Shown here: positions 1-9,084 of the stretch, piece after piece
Layout of the letters: each line of letters opens with the position of its first letter
Position numbering within the stretch: the stretch's first letter is position 1
Made by a program: the position numbers and the translations under genes
The notes under the pieces: model-generated
Database searches by the model: none
Told to the model about the DNA's origin: nothing
What the model saw: only the letters and a program-made list of their open reading frames with translations
From: Candidatus Accumulibacter proximus
GTDB taxonomy: Bacteria > Pseudomonadota > Gammaproteobacteria > Burkholderiales > Rhodocyclaceae
Assembly: GCA_016709675.1 (NCBI GenBank)
Contig: JADJMH010000013.1
Coordinates: 1 to 64,000, forward strand
Reading direction: 5' to 3'
DNA length: 64,000 bases

Positions 1-1
1 G

Positions 2-685
2 CGCCTGCGCGAATACCTGATCAAGGGCTTCGCGATGGACGACGAGCGCCTCAAGGCCGCCGGCGGCGGCCGCTACTTCGACGAACTGCTGGCGCGTATC
101 CGCGACATCCGCAGCTCGGAAAAGGTCTTTTGGCGCAAGGTACTCGACATCTACGCCACCAGCATCGACTACGACCCGCGCGCGGAAACCTCGCAGCAGT
201 TCTTCGCAACGATCCAGAACAAGATGCACTGGGCGGCGCACGGCCACACCGCTGCCGAACTGATCGTCCAGCGCGCCGACGCCACGCAGCCCAACATGGG
301 ACTGACCAGCTGGCAGGGCAGCCGGCCGCGCAAGGCCGACGTCGAGATCGCCAAGAACTACCTCGGCGAACAGGAACTCGACCTGCTCAACCGCCTCGTC
401 ACCATGTACCTCGAATTCGCCGAGCTGCAAGCCATCCGCCGCAAGCCGATGACGATGCAGGACTGGATCACCAAGCTCGACGACTTCCTACGCACCACCG
501 ACTACGCCGTGCTCACTCATGCAGGCACGGTCAGCGGCGAGGACGCGATGACGAAGGCGCACCTCCAATTCGAGGAATACCGGCGCAGCGTGATCGACCT
601 GCCGAGTCCGGTCGAGCAGCACTTCGAGGAGGCGATGGACAAGAGCAAGCGCTTGGAAAAGGCGAAGAAGGGGGGCACGCAGTGA
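2..685 (+). CDS. rhuM: RhuM-family protein, C-terminal part (5' end outside window)
   Basis: The reading frame is open from the window edge, so the start is missing; about 227 residues are visible. The sequence resembles the C-terminal half of the RhuM (COG3943, 'virulence protein RhuM') family, with the segments LREYLIKGFAMDDERL and SIDYDPRAETSQQFFATIQN. RhuM genes are often embedded between hsdM and hsdS in type I restriction loci, and this one fits that place exactly. Its TGA (683-685) overlaps the GTG start of hsdS in a GTGA arrangement, which implies translational coupling. The molecular function of RhuM is not established. An hsdM gene would be expected upstream of the window. Confidence 0.8.
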   Translation, partial: RLREYLIKGFAMDDERLKAAGGGRYFDELLARIRDIRSSEKVFWRKVLDIYATSIDYDPRAETSQQFFATIQNKMHWAAHGHTAAELIVQRADATQPNMGLTSWQGSRPRKADVEIAKNYLGEQELDLLNRLVTMYLEFAELQAIRRKPMTMQDWITKLDDFLRTTDYAVLTHAGTVSGEDAMTKAHLQFEEYRRSVIDLPSPVEQHFEEAMDKSKRLEKAKKGGTQ

Positions 686-1614
686 CCTATGCAGGGAACT
701 GTCGTCTCGGCGACCTATTTACCAGCCGACGCGAAAAAGGACGCTCTGGCTTGCCAACCTTGTCGGTCACGCTCAACGATGGTTTGGTAAATCGTGAAGA
801 CCTTTGTCGCAAGCAGGAGACCAGCCTTGCGCCGGAGGAACACCTGCTCGTCAAGCCAGGTGACATCGCCTACAACATGATGCGGATGTGGCAGGGGGCG
901 CTTGGCCTGTCGAAAACAGAGGGGCTCGTAAGTCCGGCTTATGTGGTCCTGAAGCCAAAGGCTGGAGTAAATCCCCAATACATGGCCTACCTGTTTAAGA
1001 CAAAAAGGGCCAAATATCTATTTTGGGCCTATTCATATGGATTAACGGAAGATCGTCTTCGCCTCTATTTTGACGATTTCCACAAAATTCCTGCCTTCAT
1101 TCATGGATTGCCTGAACAGGAGGCGATTGTTGCCAAGCTCGCTACTTGGAACGCTGCGATTCAGCGCACAGAAAGGTTGCTATTCATTGCTCTGGCAACG
1201 AAGCGATCAATGATGCAAGCGCTCCTATCGCCTAAACATCCTGCCGACTGGAGAAATCACCACTGGAGAAGAGTGTCGCTCGGAGAGATCTGCTCCATTG
1301 ATGTCGAGACACTTTCTAACAACACGCCTCCGAATTACGAGTTCTCATACATTTCTCTCGCCGATGTAGATGGTGTTGCTGTGTCGAAAAGTCTTGCGAG
1401 GCACAAGTTCCATACTGCCCCGTCCAGAGCCAGGCGCGTTGTGAAGAGTGGCGATATTCTGATGTCGACCGTGCGTCCAAATCTAAAAGGGTATGCTCGC
1501 ATCAACGAACAACATGCGATGTGCATCGCGTCAACGGGTTTTGCCGTTCTTTCAAGCATTGAAGGGGTTTGCCGAGATTACGTTTACCACTATCTATACA
1601 CGGACGATATTTAG
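682..1614 (+). CDS. hsdS: Type I restriction specificity subunit HsdS, interrupted by in-frame TAG
   Basis: HsdS is the DNA-recognition subunit of type I restriction-modification enzymes; it carries two target-recognition domains separated by a helical spacer. The start is the GTG overlapping the rhuM stop. TRD1 covers about residues 1-150 (motif HLLVKPGDIAYNMMRMWQGA), followed by a spacer helix (LPEQEAIVAKLATWNAAIQR) and a TRD2 entered at about residue 190. A TAG at 1612-1614 stops the frame after YHYLYTDDI, yet the same frame continues at once with the rest of TRD2 and the C-terminal helix. The region is visibly AT-richer than its flanks (about 40 % GC around 1021-1080), as is usual for shuffled hsdS genes. 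It is either a pseudogene, a sequencing error or a readthrough product. Confidence 0.85.
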   Translation: MTYAGNCRLGDLFTSRREKGRSGLPTLSVTLNDGLVNREDLCRKQETSLAPEEHLLVKPGDIAYNMMRMWQGALGLSKTEGLVSPAYVVLKPKAGVNPQYMAYLFKTKRAKYLFWAYSYGLTEDRLRLYFDDFHKIPAFIHGLPEQEAIVAKLATWNAAIQRTERLLFIALATKRSMMQALLSPKHPADWRNHHWRRVSLGEICSIDVETLSNNTPPNYEFSYISLADVDGVAVSKSLARHKFHTAPSRARRVVKSGDILMSTVRPNLKGYARINEQHAMCIASTGFAVLSSIEGVCRDYVYHYLYTDDI

Positions 1615-1839
1615 CGCCAGCTAAATTCCCTTGTCGCTGGATCAAACTATCCAGCGATCAATTCAAGTGACGTTTCAGATCTTCAGATCAACATCCCAGC
1701 GCAAGAAACACAGGAGCGCTTAGCCAATTTTCTGGAAGCTCAGGACAGCGAGATCGTTGCGCTAAGAAGGCAGAAAGAGTTGCTGGAATCAGAGAAGTAC
1801 GCGTTGATGCAGAACTTCTATGCTTTTGTCCCGGCGGAG
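1615..1839 (+). pseudogene. hsdS: Remaining C-terminal segment of hsdS, in frame with hsdR
   Basis: Downstream of the TAG the same frame reads RQLNSLVAGSNYPAINSSDV, then NIPAQETQERLANFLEAQDS and a helix ending LLESEKYALMQNFYAF. This is the normal end of TRD2 plus the conserved HsdS C-terminal helix. There is no stop codon in this frame before the hsdR ATG at 1840, so the hsdS tail is fused in frame to hsdR. Frame 2 has a TGA at 1853-1855 just inside hsdR, so a lost single base near the hsdS end could also explain the missing stop. Confidence 0.75.
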
Positions 1840-4800
1840 ATGGCAAACCAAGTGAGCCCCGTTCCGGAAACCCGCGAGCAATACAGCGCCCACATCCCGG
1901 CCCTGCACCTGCTGTGCAACCTCGGCTGGAGTTTCCTCAGCACCGAAGCCTGCCTCGCGCTGCGCGGCAGCACGCGCGAGGTCATCCTCAAGCCGCGCCT
2001 GATCGAAGTGCTGCAATCCCGCCGTTTCGACTACAAGGGCGAAAGTTTTCCGCTCTCGCCGTCCGGCATCGACCAGATCGTGCGCGAACTTTCGGCGCTG
2101 AATCTGGCCGAGGGCCTGCTGGCCGCCAACGAGCGGCTCTACAACAAGCTGGCGCTGGGCATCACGATCACCGAGTTCATGCCCGACGGCAAGAAACATC
2201 AGCCGACGATTGCGGTAATCGACTGGCACGATCCGAGCGCGAATCGTTGGGACGTGACCGAGGAACTCGAGGTGCTGTCGGCGCAAGGCACGCACAAACG
2301 GATCCCGGACCTGGTCGGCTACGTGAATGGCCTGCCGCTGGTCGTCATCGAAGCCAAACGTCCCGAGAGCGGCAACGCCAACAAGGCCATGGTCGAGGAG
2401 GGCATCAGCCAGAACCTGCGCAACCAGCGCAACGACGAAATCCCGCATCTCTTTGCCTACGCGCAGTTGCTGCTGGCGGTGAGCCACAGCGAGGGGCGTT
2501 ACGGCACGACCTGCACGCCGACCAAGTTCTGGGCGCGCTGGCGCGAGGAGGAGTTTTCCGACGCGCAGGTGGCGGAACGTAAGAATCGCCGGCTCGACGC
2601 GGCGACGCAGGCCGCGCTGTTTGCCGGCAAGCCGGGCAAGCTGCGCGATTATTTCGCGCGCCTGTGGTCGCAGACGATGATGCCGACCGATCAGGACCGC
2701 CTGCTGGTCGCCCTGCTGTCGCCGGCGCGCCTGCTGGAGTTCCTGCGCTTCTTCGTGCTCTTCGACCGCAAAGTCGGCAAGGTCGTCGCGCGTTACCAGC
2801 AGTTTTTTGGCATTCGCGCGCTCCTTCGGCGGATCAACGAGCGCCGGCCCGACGGCGGGCCAGAGGGTGGCGCACGTCAGGGCGGCGTCGTCTGGCACAC
2901 CACCGGTTCGGGCAAGAGCTTCACGATGGTCTTCCTGACCAGGGCGCTGGTGCTGCACGACAGCCTGAAAGCCTGCCGGGTGGTGGTGGTCACTGATCGC
3001 CTCGATCTGGAAGACCAGTTGGCGCGCAACTTCATGAGCAGCGGCGCTTTCGGTTCGGCGATCGCCACCAGGAAGGAGGGCGAGAAGGCCAAGGTTGGCT
3101 CGGGACGCGAACTCGCCAGGCGGATCGGCCGGGGCAACGAACGCATCATCTTTACGCTGATCCACAAGTTCGCCACCGCGTCGCGCCTGCCGGAGTGCTT
3201 CAATCCTTCGCCCGACCTGATCGTGCTGGTGGACGAAGGACACCGCAGCCACGGCGGCGAAACGCACGAGCGCATGCGCAAGTCGTTGCCGCGTGCGTCG
3301 TACGTCGCCTTCACCGGCACGCCGCTCTTGAAGAAGGAAAAGACCGCCAACAAGTTCGGTCCCATCGTCCATGCCTACACCATGCAGCGCGCGGTCGAGG
3401 ACGAAACGGTGTCGCCGCTGTTGTATGAGGAGCGGGTACCGGAACTGACGATCAGCGAAGGGGCGGTCAACCGCTGGTTCGAGAAGATTACTGCCGGCCT
3501 GTCGGCGGCACAGGCGAGCGACCTCAAGAAGAAGTTCGACAACAAACAGGCGATTTACGGCGCCGCCAACCGCATCGAACTGATCGCCTGGGACATTGCG
3601 ACGCATTTCAGCGAGAACGTGAAGCAACTCGGCCTGGGGCTCAAGGGCCAGGTTGCGACTGCCAGCAAGCTGGAGGCAATCCGCACCAAGGCTGCGCTCG
3701 ATGAGACCGGGCTGGTCAGCAGCGCCATCGTGATCTCGGCACCCGACAGCCGCGAAGGCAATACCGAAGTTGATGAAAGCAGGCTGCCGGAAGTGCAGAA
3801 ATGGTGGAACGCGAATGTTGGCAACCAGCAGGAAGCGTACGAACGACAGGTGCTGGATGGCTTCTCCGGCGACGGCGATCCGGACCTGCTGATCGTGGTG
3901 GACCGCCTGCTCACCGGCTTCGACGAGCCGCGCAATACCGTGCTCTACATCGACAAGCCGCTCAAGGAACACAACCTGATCCAGGCCATCGCTCGCGTCA
4001 ATCGCCTGCACGAAGCCAAGCGCTACGGCGTGCTGGTCGATTACCGCGGCATCCTCGAGGAACTCGACACGGCGGTGCGGGCCTATCAGGACCTTGAAGC
4101 GCGCACCCAGGGCGGCTATGAGCTGGCCGACATCGAGGGGCTCTACCAGCAGTTCAGCGCCGAGTACAAAAGGCTGCCGGGGCTGCATCAGGCGCTGTGG
4201 GCGGTTTTTGCCGAGGTGAAGAACCGGCAGGATCTGGAGCAATACCGGCAGGTGCTGATGCCGAAATTTGCCAACGACGAGGAGGGCCAAAGCTACGACA
4301 CGCGCCAGAAGGTACGTGAGGATTTTTATGAAGCGCTGACTCGGTTCGGCCTGTGCTTGCAGACTTCGTTGTCGTCGCGCAGCTTCTTCGAGGATCACGG
4401 CTTTTCAGAAGAAGACCTCCGCACCTACAAGGAAGACCTTCGTTTCTTCAGCAGCCTGCGCCAGATCGCGCGGCAGGATGCAATGGAGACGGTCGACTAC
4501 AGCGTCTATGAAGACCAGATCCGGCGCATGGTCGACAAGCAGGTGATCGGCAAGGAAGTGCGCGAACCGGAGGGGGTCTATGTCGTGCACAAGCTCGGAG
4601 TGGACGCAAATGCGGCCGATGAGCCAGAAAACTGGAGCGAGGAGAAGACGCGCAACGAAACGGACATGATCCGGACTCGCTTGAAGAAAACCATCGAGCA
4701 GGATCTGGCCGAGGATCCCTATGCCCAGAAGGTGTTCGCGGACTTGCTGAAGCAGGCCATCGCCGAAGCTGAGGCCATGTTCGACCATCCGCTCAAGCAA

Positions 4801-5160
4801 TACGCGCTGTTCAAGAAGTTCGAGGAACAGGTCGAGAACGGAGAAATCGCGGGTGTTCCCGATGCCCTCGGCGACAACGTGCATGCCCGGGCCTGGTTCG
4901 GCATCTGTCGTTTGGTGATCGGCGAAACCGACTTCGCTGCCAACGATGCGGCACGTCTGGTGAGCGAGGCGTTCGCCATTGACCAAGTGGTGCGGGACGC
5001 GGTGGCCGAACACTCGCTGAATCCGCAAAACATCGAATCGGCGATCCGACAGGGACTATTGCCTCGCCTGTTCGGGGTAATGGGGCTGGACCGTGCCAAA
5101 GCAGCCATCGACCAGATCATACAAGTGACGCGAGTTGGTCTGAGTCGCGGTTCGCTCTGA
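1840..5160 (+). CDS. hsdR: Type I restriction endonuclease/translocase HsdR
   Basis: This is the motor and nuclease subunit of the type I enzyme: it translocates DNA with ATP and cleaves unmethylated DNA. From the ATG at 1840 the protein has 1106 aa, a normal length. The PD-(D/E)xK nuclease motif is visible as D157 and E171-A-K173 (LPLVVIEAKRPE). Walker A is TTGSGKS with K359, the DEAD-like box is D465-E-G-H, motif III is AFTGTP, and motif VI is IARVNRL near residue 718. The frame is open further upstream into the hsdS tail, so an automatic caller may choose ATG 1780; homology begins after 1840. The gene is intact and could act if hsdM and hsdS are functional. Confidence 0.93.
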   Translation: MANQVSPVPETREQYSAHIPALHLLCNLGWSFLSTEACLALRGSTREVILKPRLIEVLQSRRFDYKGESFPLSPSGIDQIVRELSALNLAEGLLAANERLYNKLALGITITEFMPDGKKHQPTIAVIDWHDPSANRWDVTEELEVLSAQGTHKRIPDLVGYVNGLPLVVIEAKRPESGNANKAMVEEGISQNLRNQRNDEIPHLFAYAQLLLAVSHSEGRYGTTCTPTKFWARWREEEFSDAQVAERKNRRLDAATQAALFAGKPGKLRDYFARLWSQTMMPTDQDRLLVALLSPARLLEFLRFFVLFDRKVGKVVARYQQFFGIRALLRRINERRPDGGPEGGARQGGVVWHTTGSGKSFTMVFLTRALVLHDSLKACRVVVVTDRLDLEDQLARNFMSSGAFGSAIATRKEGEKAKVGSGRELARRIGRGNERIIFTLIHKFATASRLPECFNPSPDLIVLVDEGHRSHGGETHERMRKSLPRASYVAFTGTPLLKKEKTANKFGPIVHAYTMQRAVEDETVSPLLYEERVPELTISEGAVNRWFEKITAGLSAAQASDLKKKFDNKQAIYGAANRIELIAWDIATHFSENVKQLGLGLKGQVATASKLEAIRTKAALDETGLVSSAIVISAPDSREGNTEVDESRLPEVQKWWNANVGNQQEAYERQVLDGFSGDGDPDLLIVVDRLLTGFDEPRNTVLYIDKPLKEHNLIQAIARVNRLHEAKRYGVLVDYRGILEELDTAVRAYQDLEARTQGGYELADIEGLYQQFSAEYKRLPGLHQALWAVFAEVKNRQDLEQYRQVLMPKFANDEEGQSYDTRQKVREDFYEALTRFGLCLQTSLSSRSFFEDHGFSEEDLRTYKEDLRFFSSLRQIARQDAMETVDYSVYEDQIRRMVDKQVIGKEVREPEGVYVVHKLGVDANAADEPENWSEEKTRNETDMIRTRLKKTIEQDLAEDPYAQKVFADLLKQAIAEAEAMFDHPLKQYALFKKFEEQVENGEIAGVPDALGDNVHARAWFGICRLVIGETDFAANDAARLVSEAFAIDQVVRDAVAEHSLNPQNIESAIRQGLLPRLFGVMGLDRAKAAIDQIIQVTRVGLSRGSL

Positions 5161-5161
5161 A

Positions 5162-5887
5162 ATGCAACGCAGTATCCGATATGGCGGCGTGGAGATCGGT
5201 TTCACGATTCGCTTTATGACCGGCGGGCGCAGGCGCGTTGCCATCAACGTGCTGCCCAACGGTGACGTATGTGTAGATGCGCCAGATTTCGCGACTCCGG
5301 ACGACGTTGTCGCGGCGGTGCGCCGGCGCGCGCGCTGGGTCTGGCAACAGCTGGAAGCTTGCACGGTGCGACAGCGCCTTGTATTGCCGCGCCATTACGT
5401 GAGCGGCGAGAGCCACTTCTATCTCGGACGTCGGCATGTTCTGAAAGTCTTCGTCGATGCTACCCGGCCGCCATCGGTCCGCTTGTGGCATGGCAAGTTG
5501 GAGGTGGTGTCGTCCCGGCATGCCCCTGAAGAAGTCGCGGCGTTGCTTGATCGATGGTACCGGGAGCGTGCTAGCGAATATCTGTCGCGACTGATCGAAG
5601 AAATGACTGCCGACATCCGCTGGCTCAATGCGCCGCCAGCGTTCCGCTTGCTTCGCATGAAAACCCAATGGGGAAGTTGCTCACCCACGGGCACGCTCAT
5701 CTTGAACCCAGATCTAGTGAAGGTGCCGCGCCCTTGCGTGGAGTACGTCATTGCACACGAGTTGTGCCATTTGCGTGAGCACAACCACAGCGTCAGCTAT
5801 TTCAAGCTGCTTTCGGCACTAATGCCAGACTGGGCAAAGCGCAAGGCAGAACTGGATGTATTGGCGGAGTTGGCGCTCAACCGGTAA
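5162..5887 (+). CDS. YgjP/DUF45-family zinc metalloprotease-like protein
   Basis: A 241-aa protein of the YgjP (DUF45/WLM-like) family. The zinc signature H199-E-L-C-H203 is followed by REHNHS with further histidines, and upstream lies MKTQWGSCSPTGTL, the other hallmark of this family. No signal peptide is seen, so it is cytosolic. It starts one base after the hsdR stop, so it is co-transcribed with hsdR. DUF45 proteases are frequent passengers of type I restriction operons; their substrate is unknown. Regulation of HsdR by proteolysis is conceivable but is only inference. Confidence 0.88.
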   Translation: MQRSIRYGGVEIGFTIRFMTGGRRRVAINVLPNGDVCVDAPDFATPDDVVAAVRRRARWVWQQLEACTVRQRLVLPRHYVSGESHFYLGRRHVLKVFVDATRPPSVRLWHGKLEVVSSRHAPEEVAALLDRWYRERASEYLSRLIEEMTADIRWLNAPPAFRLLRMKTQWGSCSPTGTLILNPDLVKVPRPCVEYVIAHELCHLREHNHSVSYFKLLSALMPDWAKRKAELDVLAELALNR

Positions 5888-5978
5888 TCGGACGCCTCCA
5901 TTACGCAGGCAGTTGCATTTGCAGCCATTGGCGATCGTTGTTGTAAAGCCATTGTTTCGTACGATCAGGTCGCCCGTT
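5888..5978. other. Short gap between the RM island and the IS structure
   Basis: These 91 bp contain no convincing gene. On the minus strand they read as an open tail (TKQWLYNNDRQWLQMQLPA, then stop) continuous with the IS end. It may be the 3' remnant of a gene cut by the insertion, but I could not identify it. Confidence 0.3.
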
Positions 5979-7470
5979 CCTAGCAGCCTTACATGGTCGC
6001 CCCTGGGTTTGCCAAGCATTCAATTGGTGACGGTTCGAAGGGTAAAGATTGCAGCCATACATTCGGACTTTGATCGAGGCGATGCCTCTGTCCCTGATGG
6101 AATTCGCTGATCGATGCCTCATCAGTCGGACGCGCTTGAAGCGCGAGGCTGCTATCAGGTTGAATCGACCACGGTCTTACCTGCCTTGCCATCACGTCAT
6201 GATCGCCTGTGCAATCGGTGGGGTTACTCCTCTACAACTACAAAAAGCGGTGGTGGTGCTGCGATATCGCAGGGTTGTCCATAGGCGCTCGCGAGCGCGC
6301 CCCATACGCTGGCGAGCGAGCGCCTGTGGGCAACCCGTGTTCATGCCGCCGACGGTTCATAGCCTGGCTGATAGTCCGCTCCTGGGCCAGTAGCGCCCAG
6401 GAGATGCGAGCGTTCTTGTTCGCCAAGGCCACTGCCGCGATGTTTTTGTTGCGCCGGCCGATCAGCTGCGCCAGCCAGGTTTGCGCATAACCCCGCCTTG
6501 CGCTCGGCTACCCGGATCACTGCCCGAGCGCCGTGGATCAGCAGCGTGCGCAAATAGGTATCGCCGTGCTTGCTGATGCCCAGCAGCAACTGCTTGCCGC
6601 CACTGGAGTGCTGCTTGGGGACCAATCCCAGCCAGGCCGCCAGCTGCCGTCCGCTCTCGAAACTCTTCGCATCCCCGATCGAGGCCACCAGCGCGCTTGC
6701 CGTGATCGGACCGATACCGGGAATCTGCGCGAGCTTCTTGCTCGCCTCGTTTTCGCGGTGCCAGACCTGGATCTGCACCTCCAGTTCGCCCACTTGGCGG
6801 TCGAGTTCCTTCAGGTGATCCCCGAGTCGATGCAGCAATTGGCGGAAGGCGCCCGGCAGTCCGTTCTCCCCGTCCTCCAGGATATCAGGCAGGCGCTTGG
6901 CGATATGGCTAATGCCCTGCGGGATGATGATCCCGTATTCGGCCAACAGACCGCGGATCTGGTTGGCCTGCGCCGTGCGCGCCTTGACGAAGCCCTGGCG
7001 GGCACGATGCATCGCCAAGATCGCCTGTTGCTCGCCGTTCTTGATGGGTACGAAGCGCATATTGGGGCGGCCCACCGCCTCGCAGATCGCTTCGGCATCT
7101 GCGGCGTCGTTCTTGTTCGTCTTGACGTAAGGCTTCACGAACTGCGGGGCCATCAGCTTTACGGTATGCCCGAACGCTTCCAGCTTCCTCGCCCAATGAT
7201 GGCGCTGCCGCACGCTTCCATGCCGATCAGACAGGGCGGCAGGTTGGCGAAGAACGGCGCCACCTGCTCGCGCTTGAGCGGCTTCTTGAGCACGGCCTTT
7301 CCTCGTTCATCCACGCCATGTACCTGGAACACGTTCTTTGCCAGATCGATACCAACTGTCGTAATCTTCATCTCGGTCGCCTCTCCTGTTTGGTGGTGGA
7401 AATATCGCATCTCCACTTTGGCACGCAGATGCCGTTTCGGGAAGGGGCGACCATCCCATTAGTCGGACTT
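5979..7470 (-). mobile_element. IS110-family (IS1111-type) element, copy A, inactive
   Basis: This 1.49 kb arm is a near-identical inverted copy of 8986-10471. Subterminal inverted repeats ATGGTCGCCCCT (5993-6004) and AGGGGCGACCAT (7443-7454) bracket the element; subterminal rather than terminal repeats are typical of the IS1111 subgroup. It holds one transposase gene on the minus strand plus about 350 bp of noncoding DNA 3' of it. No target duplication was found, as expected for this family. The homology between arms runs about 14-16 bp beyond the repeats, which may be a shared target sequence. Confidence 0.85.
6341..7371 (-). pseudogene. IS110-family transposase, frameshifted (copy A)
   Basis: The product resembles DEDD transposases of the IS110 family: the N-terminus MKITTVGIDLAKNVFQVHG carries the first acidic residue, with E in GMEACGSA, DxxD in NKNDAADAEAI, and the C-terminal Transposase_20 part (IPGIGPITASALV). 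Compared with copy B it lacks one base near 7200 (reading shifts after GMEACGSA). It has one extra base in a C-run near 6491-6494 and lacks one base near 6380. The 1031-nt span compares with 1032 for an intact gene. It cannot make a full transposase unless the shifts are sequencing errors. Confidence 0.85.
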
Positions 7471-8985
7471 GAGGTTTGGAAAACCGCCAAATTTCACAAT
7501 GCGGAATGAACGGGCCGGATTTTGTCGACTTTGCGGCCTTTTGGACGGTTTTCCCCTCGTTTTTCCCTACTGTGGGCGCAATTTGGCCATGCGCTTCAAG
7601 TTCCACGCGAGGCAGACCAGCGTCCACTCGCCCGTGACCTTCTTCAATCCGCGCAGCGAGAACTGGCGAAAGCCCATGACCGATTTGATGATGCCGAAGA
7701 CCGGCTCGACCGTCTGCTTGCGCAAGGCGTAGAGCGCTCGTCCGGCTTTGGTCTTCAAACGGTGAGACAGGGCCTGCACGGGTGTCGCATTTTCCGGCAG
7801 CGGTGCCGGTTCGCTGTGCCGCTCCCGCCAGTCCGGATGGTGCTCGTCGCGAGCCACCGCGATCACCGGATCGATGCCGGCCGCCTCGCACGCCTTGATG
7901 TTCTTCTCGCTGCAGAAGCCACTGTCGGCGATCAGACTTTCCACGGGGCCCAGCACCTCGGCTTGTGCCTTGAGCGTCGCCAGCATCGGTTCGACCTGCT
8001 CTTTGTCATTGGGGGCTTGCGTCACGCCGACCGCGACAACCAGCATCGTCGCCGCATCAACCCCGGCCTGGGCGTTGTACGCCTGTTCGAAGCCGCCACC
8101 GGCCACCGGCATGATGCGCGATTCTTCGTCGGTCAGATTGATCTGGTCACTGTCCCGTGCGCCGGGCTCGGGGGCTTTCGGCGGCTTGCCGCCCAACTTC
8201 TTGCCGGCCGCTTCTTCCTTGGCCGCGCGCCGCGCCATTTTCTCGTCGTACTCGGCTTTCTCTCGCTGATAACGCTCCTCGGCCCGGGCAGCAATCTTCG
8301 CCTTGGCCACTGCCATCGCCGCCAGCCGATCTTCACGGCGCTTGATTTCTTCGGGCAGGCTGACGCCGTCCGGAACGTCGGCTTGATCCGCCTGTTCCGC
8401 CAAGCTGAAGAGTTCCTGCACCTCCGCCTTGAGCTGGGTTTCCAGCTTTTCGATGTGTCCGTGGGACAGCGCGCTGTGCCTTGAGGCGTTGGCTTCGATC
8501 TTCGTGCCGTCAAGACAGACGTTACCCAGCTTGAGCAGTTTCATTTCCTTGGCCATCGCCAGGACCTGCAGAAACAGGTCGCTCAGTTCGTCCAGAAAAC
8601 GCCGGCGGAACGTCGCCAGGCTGTCGTGATCGGGATGGCTTCCGGCGGCAATGTAGCGGAAGGCCACCGAATCGTAGGTGGCCCGCTCCAGCCTGCGGCT
8701 GGAGAAAATACCCGTGGCGTAGCCATAGACCAGAATTGCCAGCAGGGTCGCCGGATGGTACGCCTTCGATCCACGTCCAGCGTACTGTCGCGTCAGCTTC
8801 GACAGATCAAGCTGGTCGACCACCTCCACGATGAATCGCGCCAAGTGATCCTGGTTCAGCCAATCGTCAACCGATGGCGGCAGCAGGTAGTCGGTCTTAC
8901 GGTCGGTGACGATGAAGTGGGACATGCCGGACCTCGGTTGCTTCAACAGGCATGATTTTAGCATATCCGGTGGGGAGCAAGCCGA
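7471..8985 (-). mobile_element. IS1182-family element held between two inverted IS110 copies
   Basis: The 1.5 kb between the two IS110 arms consists almost entirely of one IS1182-type transposase gene, with about 95 bp 3' and 60 bp 5' of it. I could not see matching terminal inverted repeats at the junctions with the arms, so its ends may have been trimmed when the flanking elements arrived. No cargo gene is present. Confidence 0.65.
7567..8925 (-). CDS. IS1182-family transposase
   Basis: A 452-aa DDE transposase starting at the ATG of MSHFIVTDRKTDYLLPP. The N-terminal domain (SVDDWLNQDHLARFIVEVV) is the usual IS1182 opening. Likely catalytic residues are D in CLDGTKIEANAS, D in LIADSGFCSEKN and E in LRKQTVEPVFGIIKSVMGF. 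A lysine/alanine-rich linker lies between the first and second acidic residues. The reading frame is intact, so this element may be the only active one in the structure. The frame is open upstream of the start as well, but there it only runs antisense through the IS110 copy. Confidence 0.9.
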   Translation of the reverse strand: MSHFIVTDRKTDYLLPPSVDDWLNQDHLARFIVEVVDQLDLSKLTRQYAGRGSKAYHPATLLAILVYGYATGIFSSRRLERATYDSVAFRYIAAGSHPDHDSLATFRRRFLDELSDLFLQVLAMAKEMKLLKLGNVCLDGTKIEANASRHSALSHGHIEKLETQLKAEVQELFSLAEQADQADVPDGVSLPEEIKRREDRLAAMAVAKAKIAARAEERYQREKAEYDEKMARRAAKEEAAGKKLGGKPPKAPEPGARDSDQINLTDEESRIMPVAGGGFEQAYNAQAGVDAATMLVVAVGVTQAPNDKEQVEPMLATLKAQAEVLGPVESLIADSGFCSEKNIKACEAAGIDPVIAVARDEHHPDWRERHSEPAPLPENATPVQALSHRLKTKAGRALYALRKQTVEPVFGIIKSVMGFRQFSLRGLKKVTGEWTLVCLAWNLKRMAKLRPQ

Positions 8986-9084
8986 AAGTCCGACTAATGG
9001 GATGGTCGCCCCTTCCCGAAACGGCATCTGCGTGCCAAAGTGGAGATGCGATATTTCCACCACCAAACAGGAGAGGCGACCGAG

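Noticed and set aside
1789..4398. 869-residue open frame on the minus strand
   Set aside because: It runs antisense through hsdR, and its translation shows no recognisable domains; it is a GC-rich shadow.
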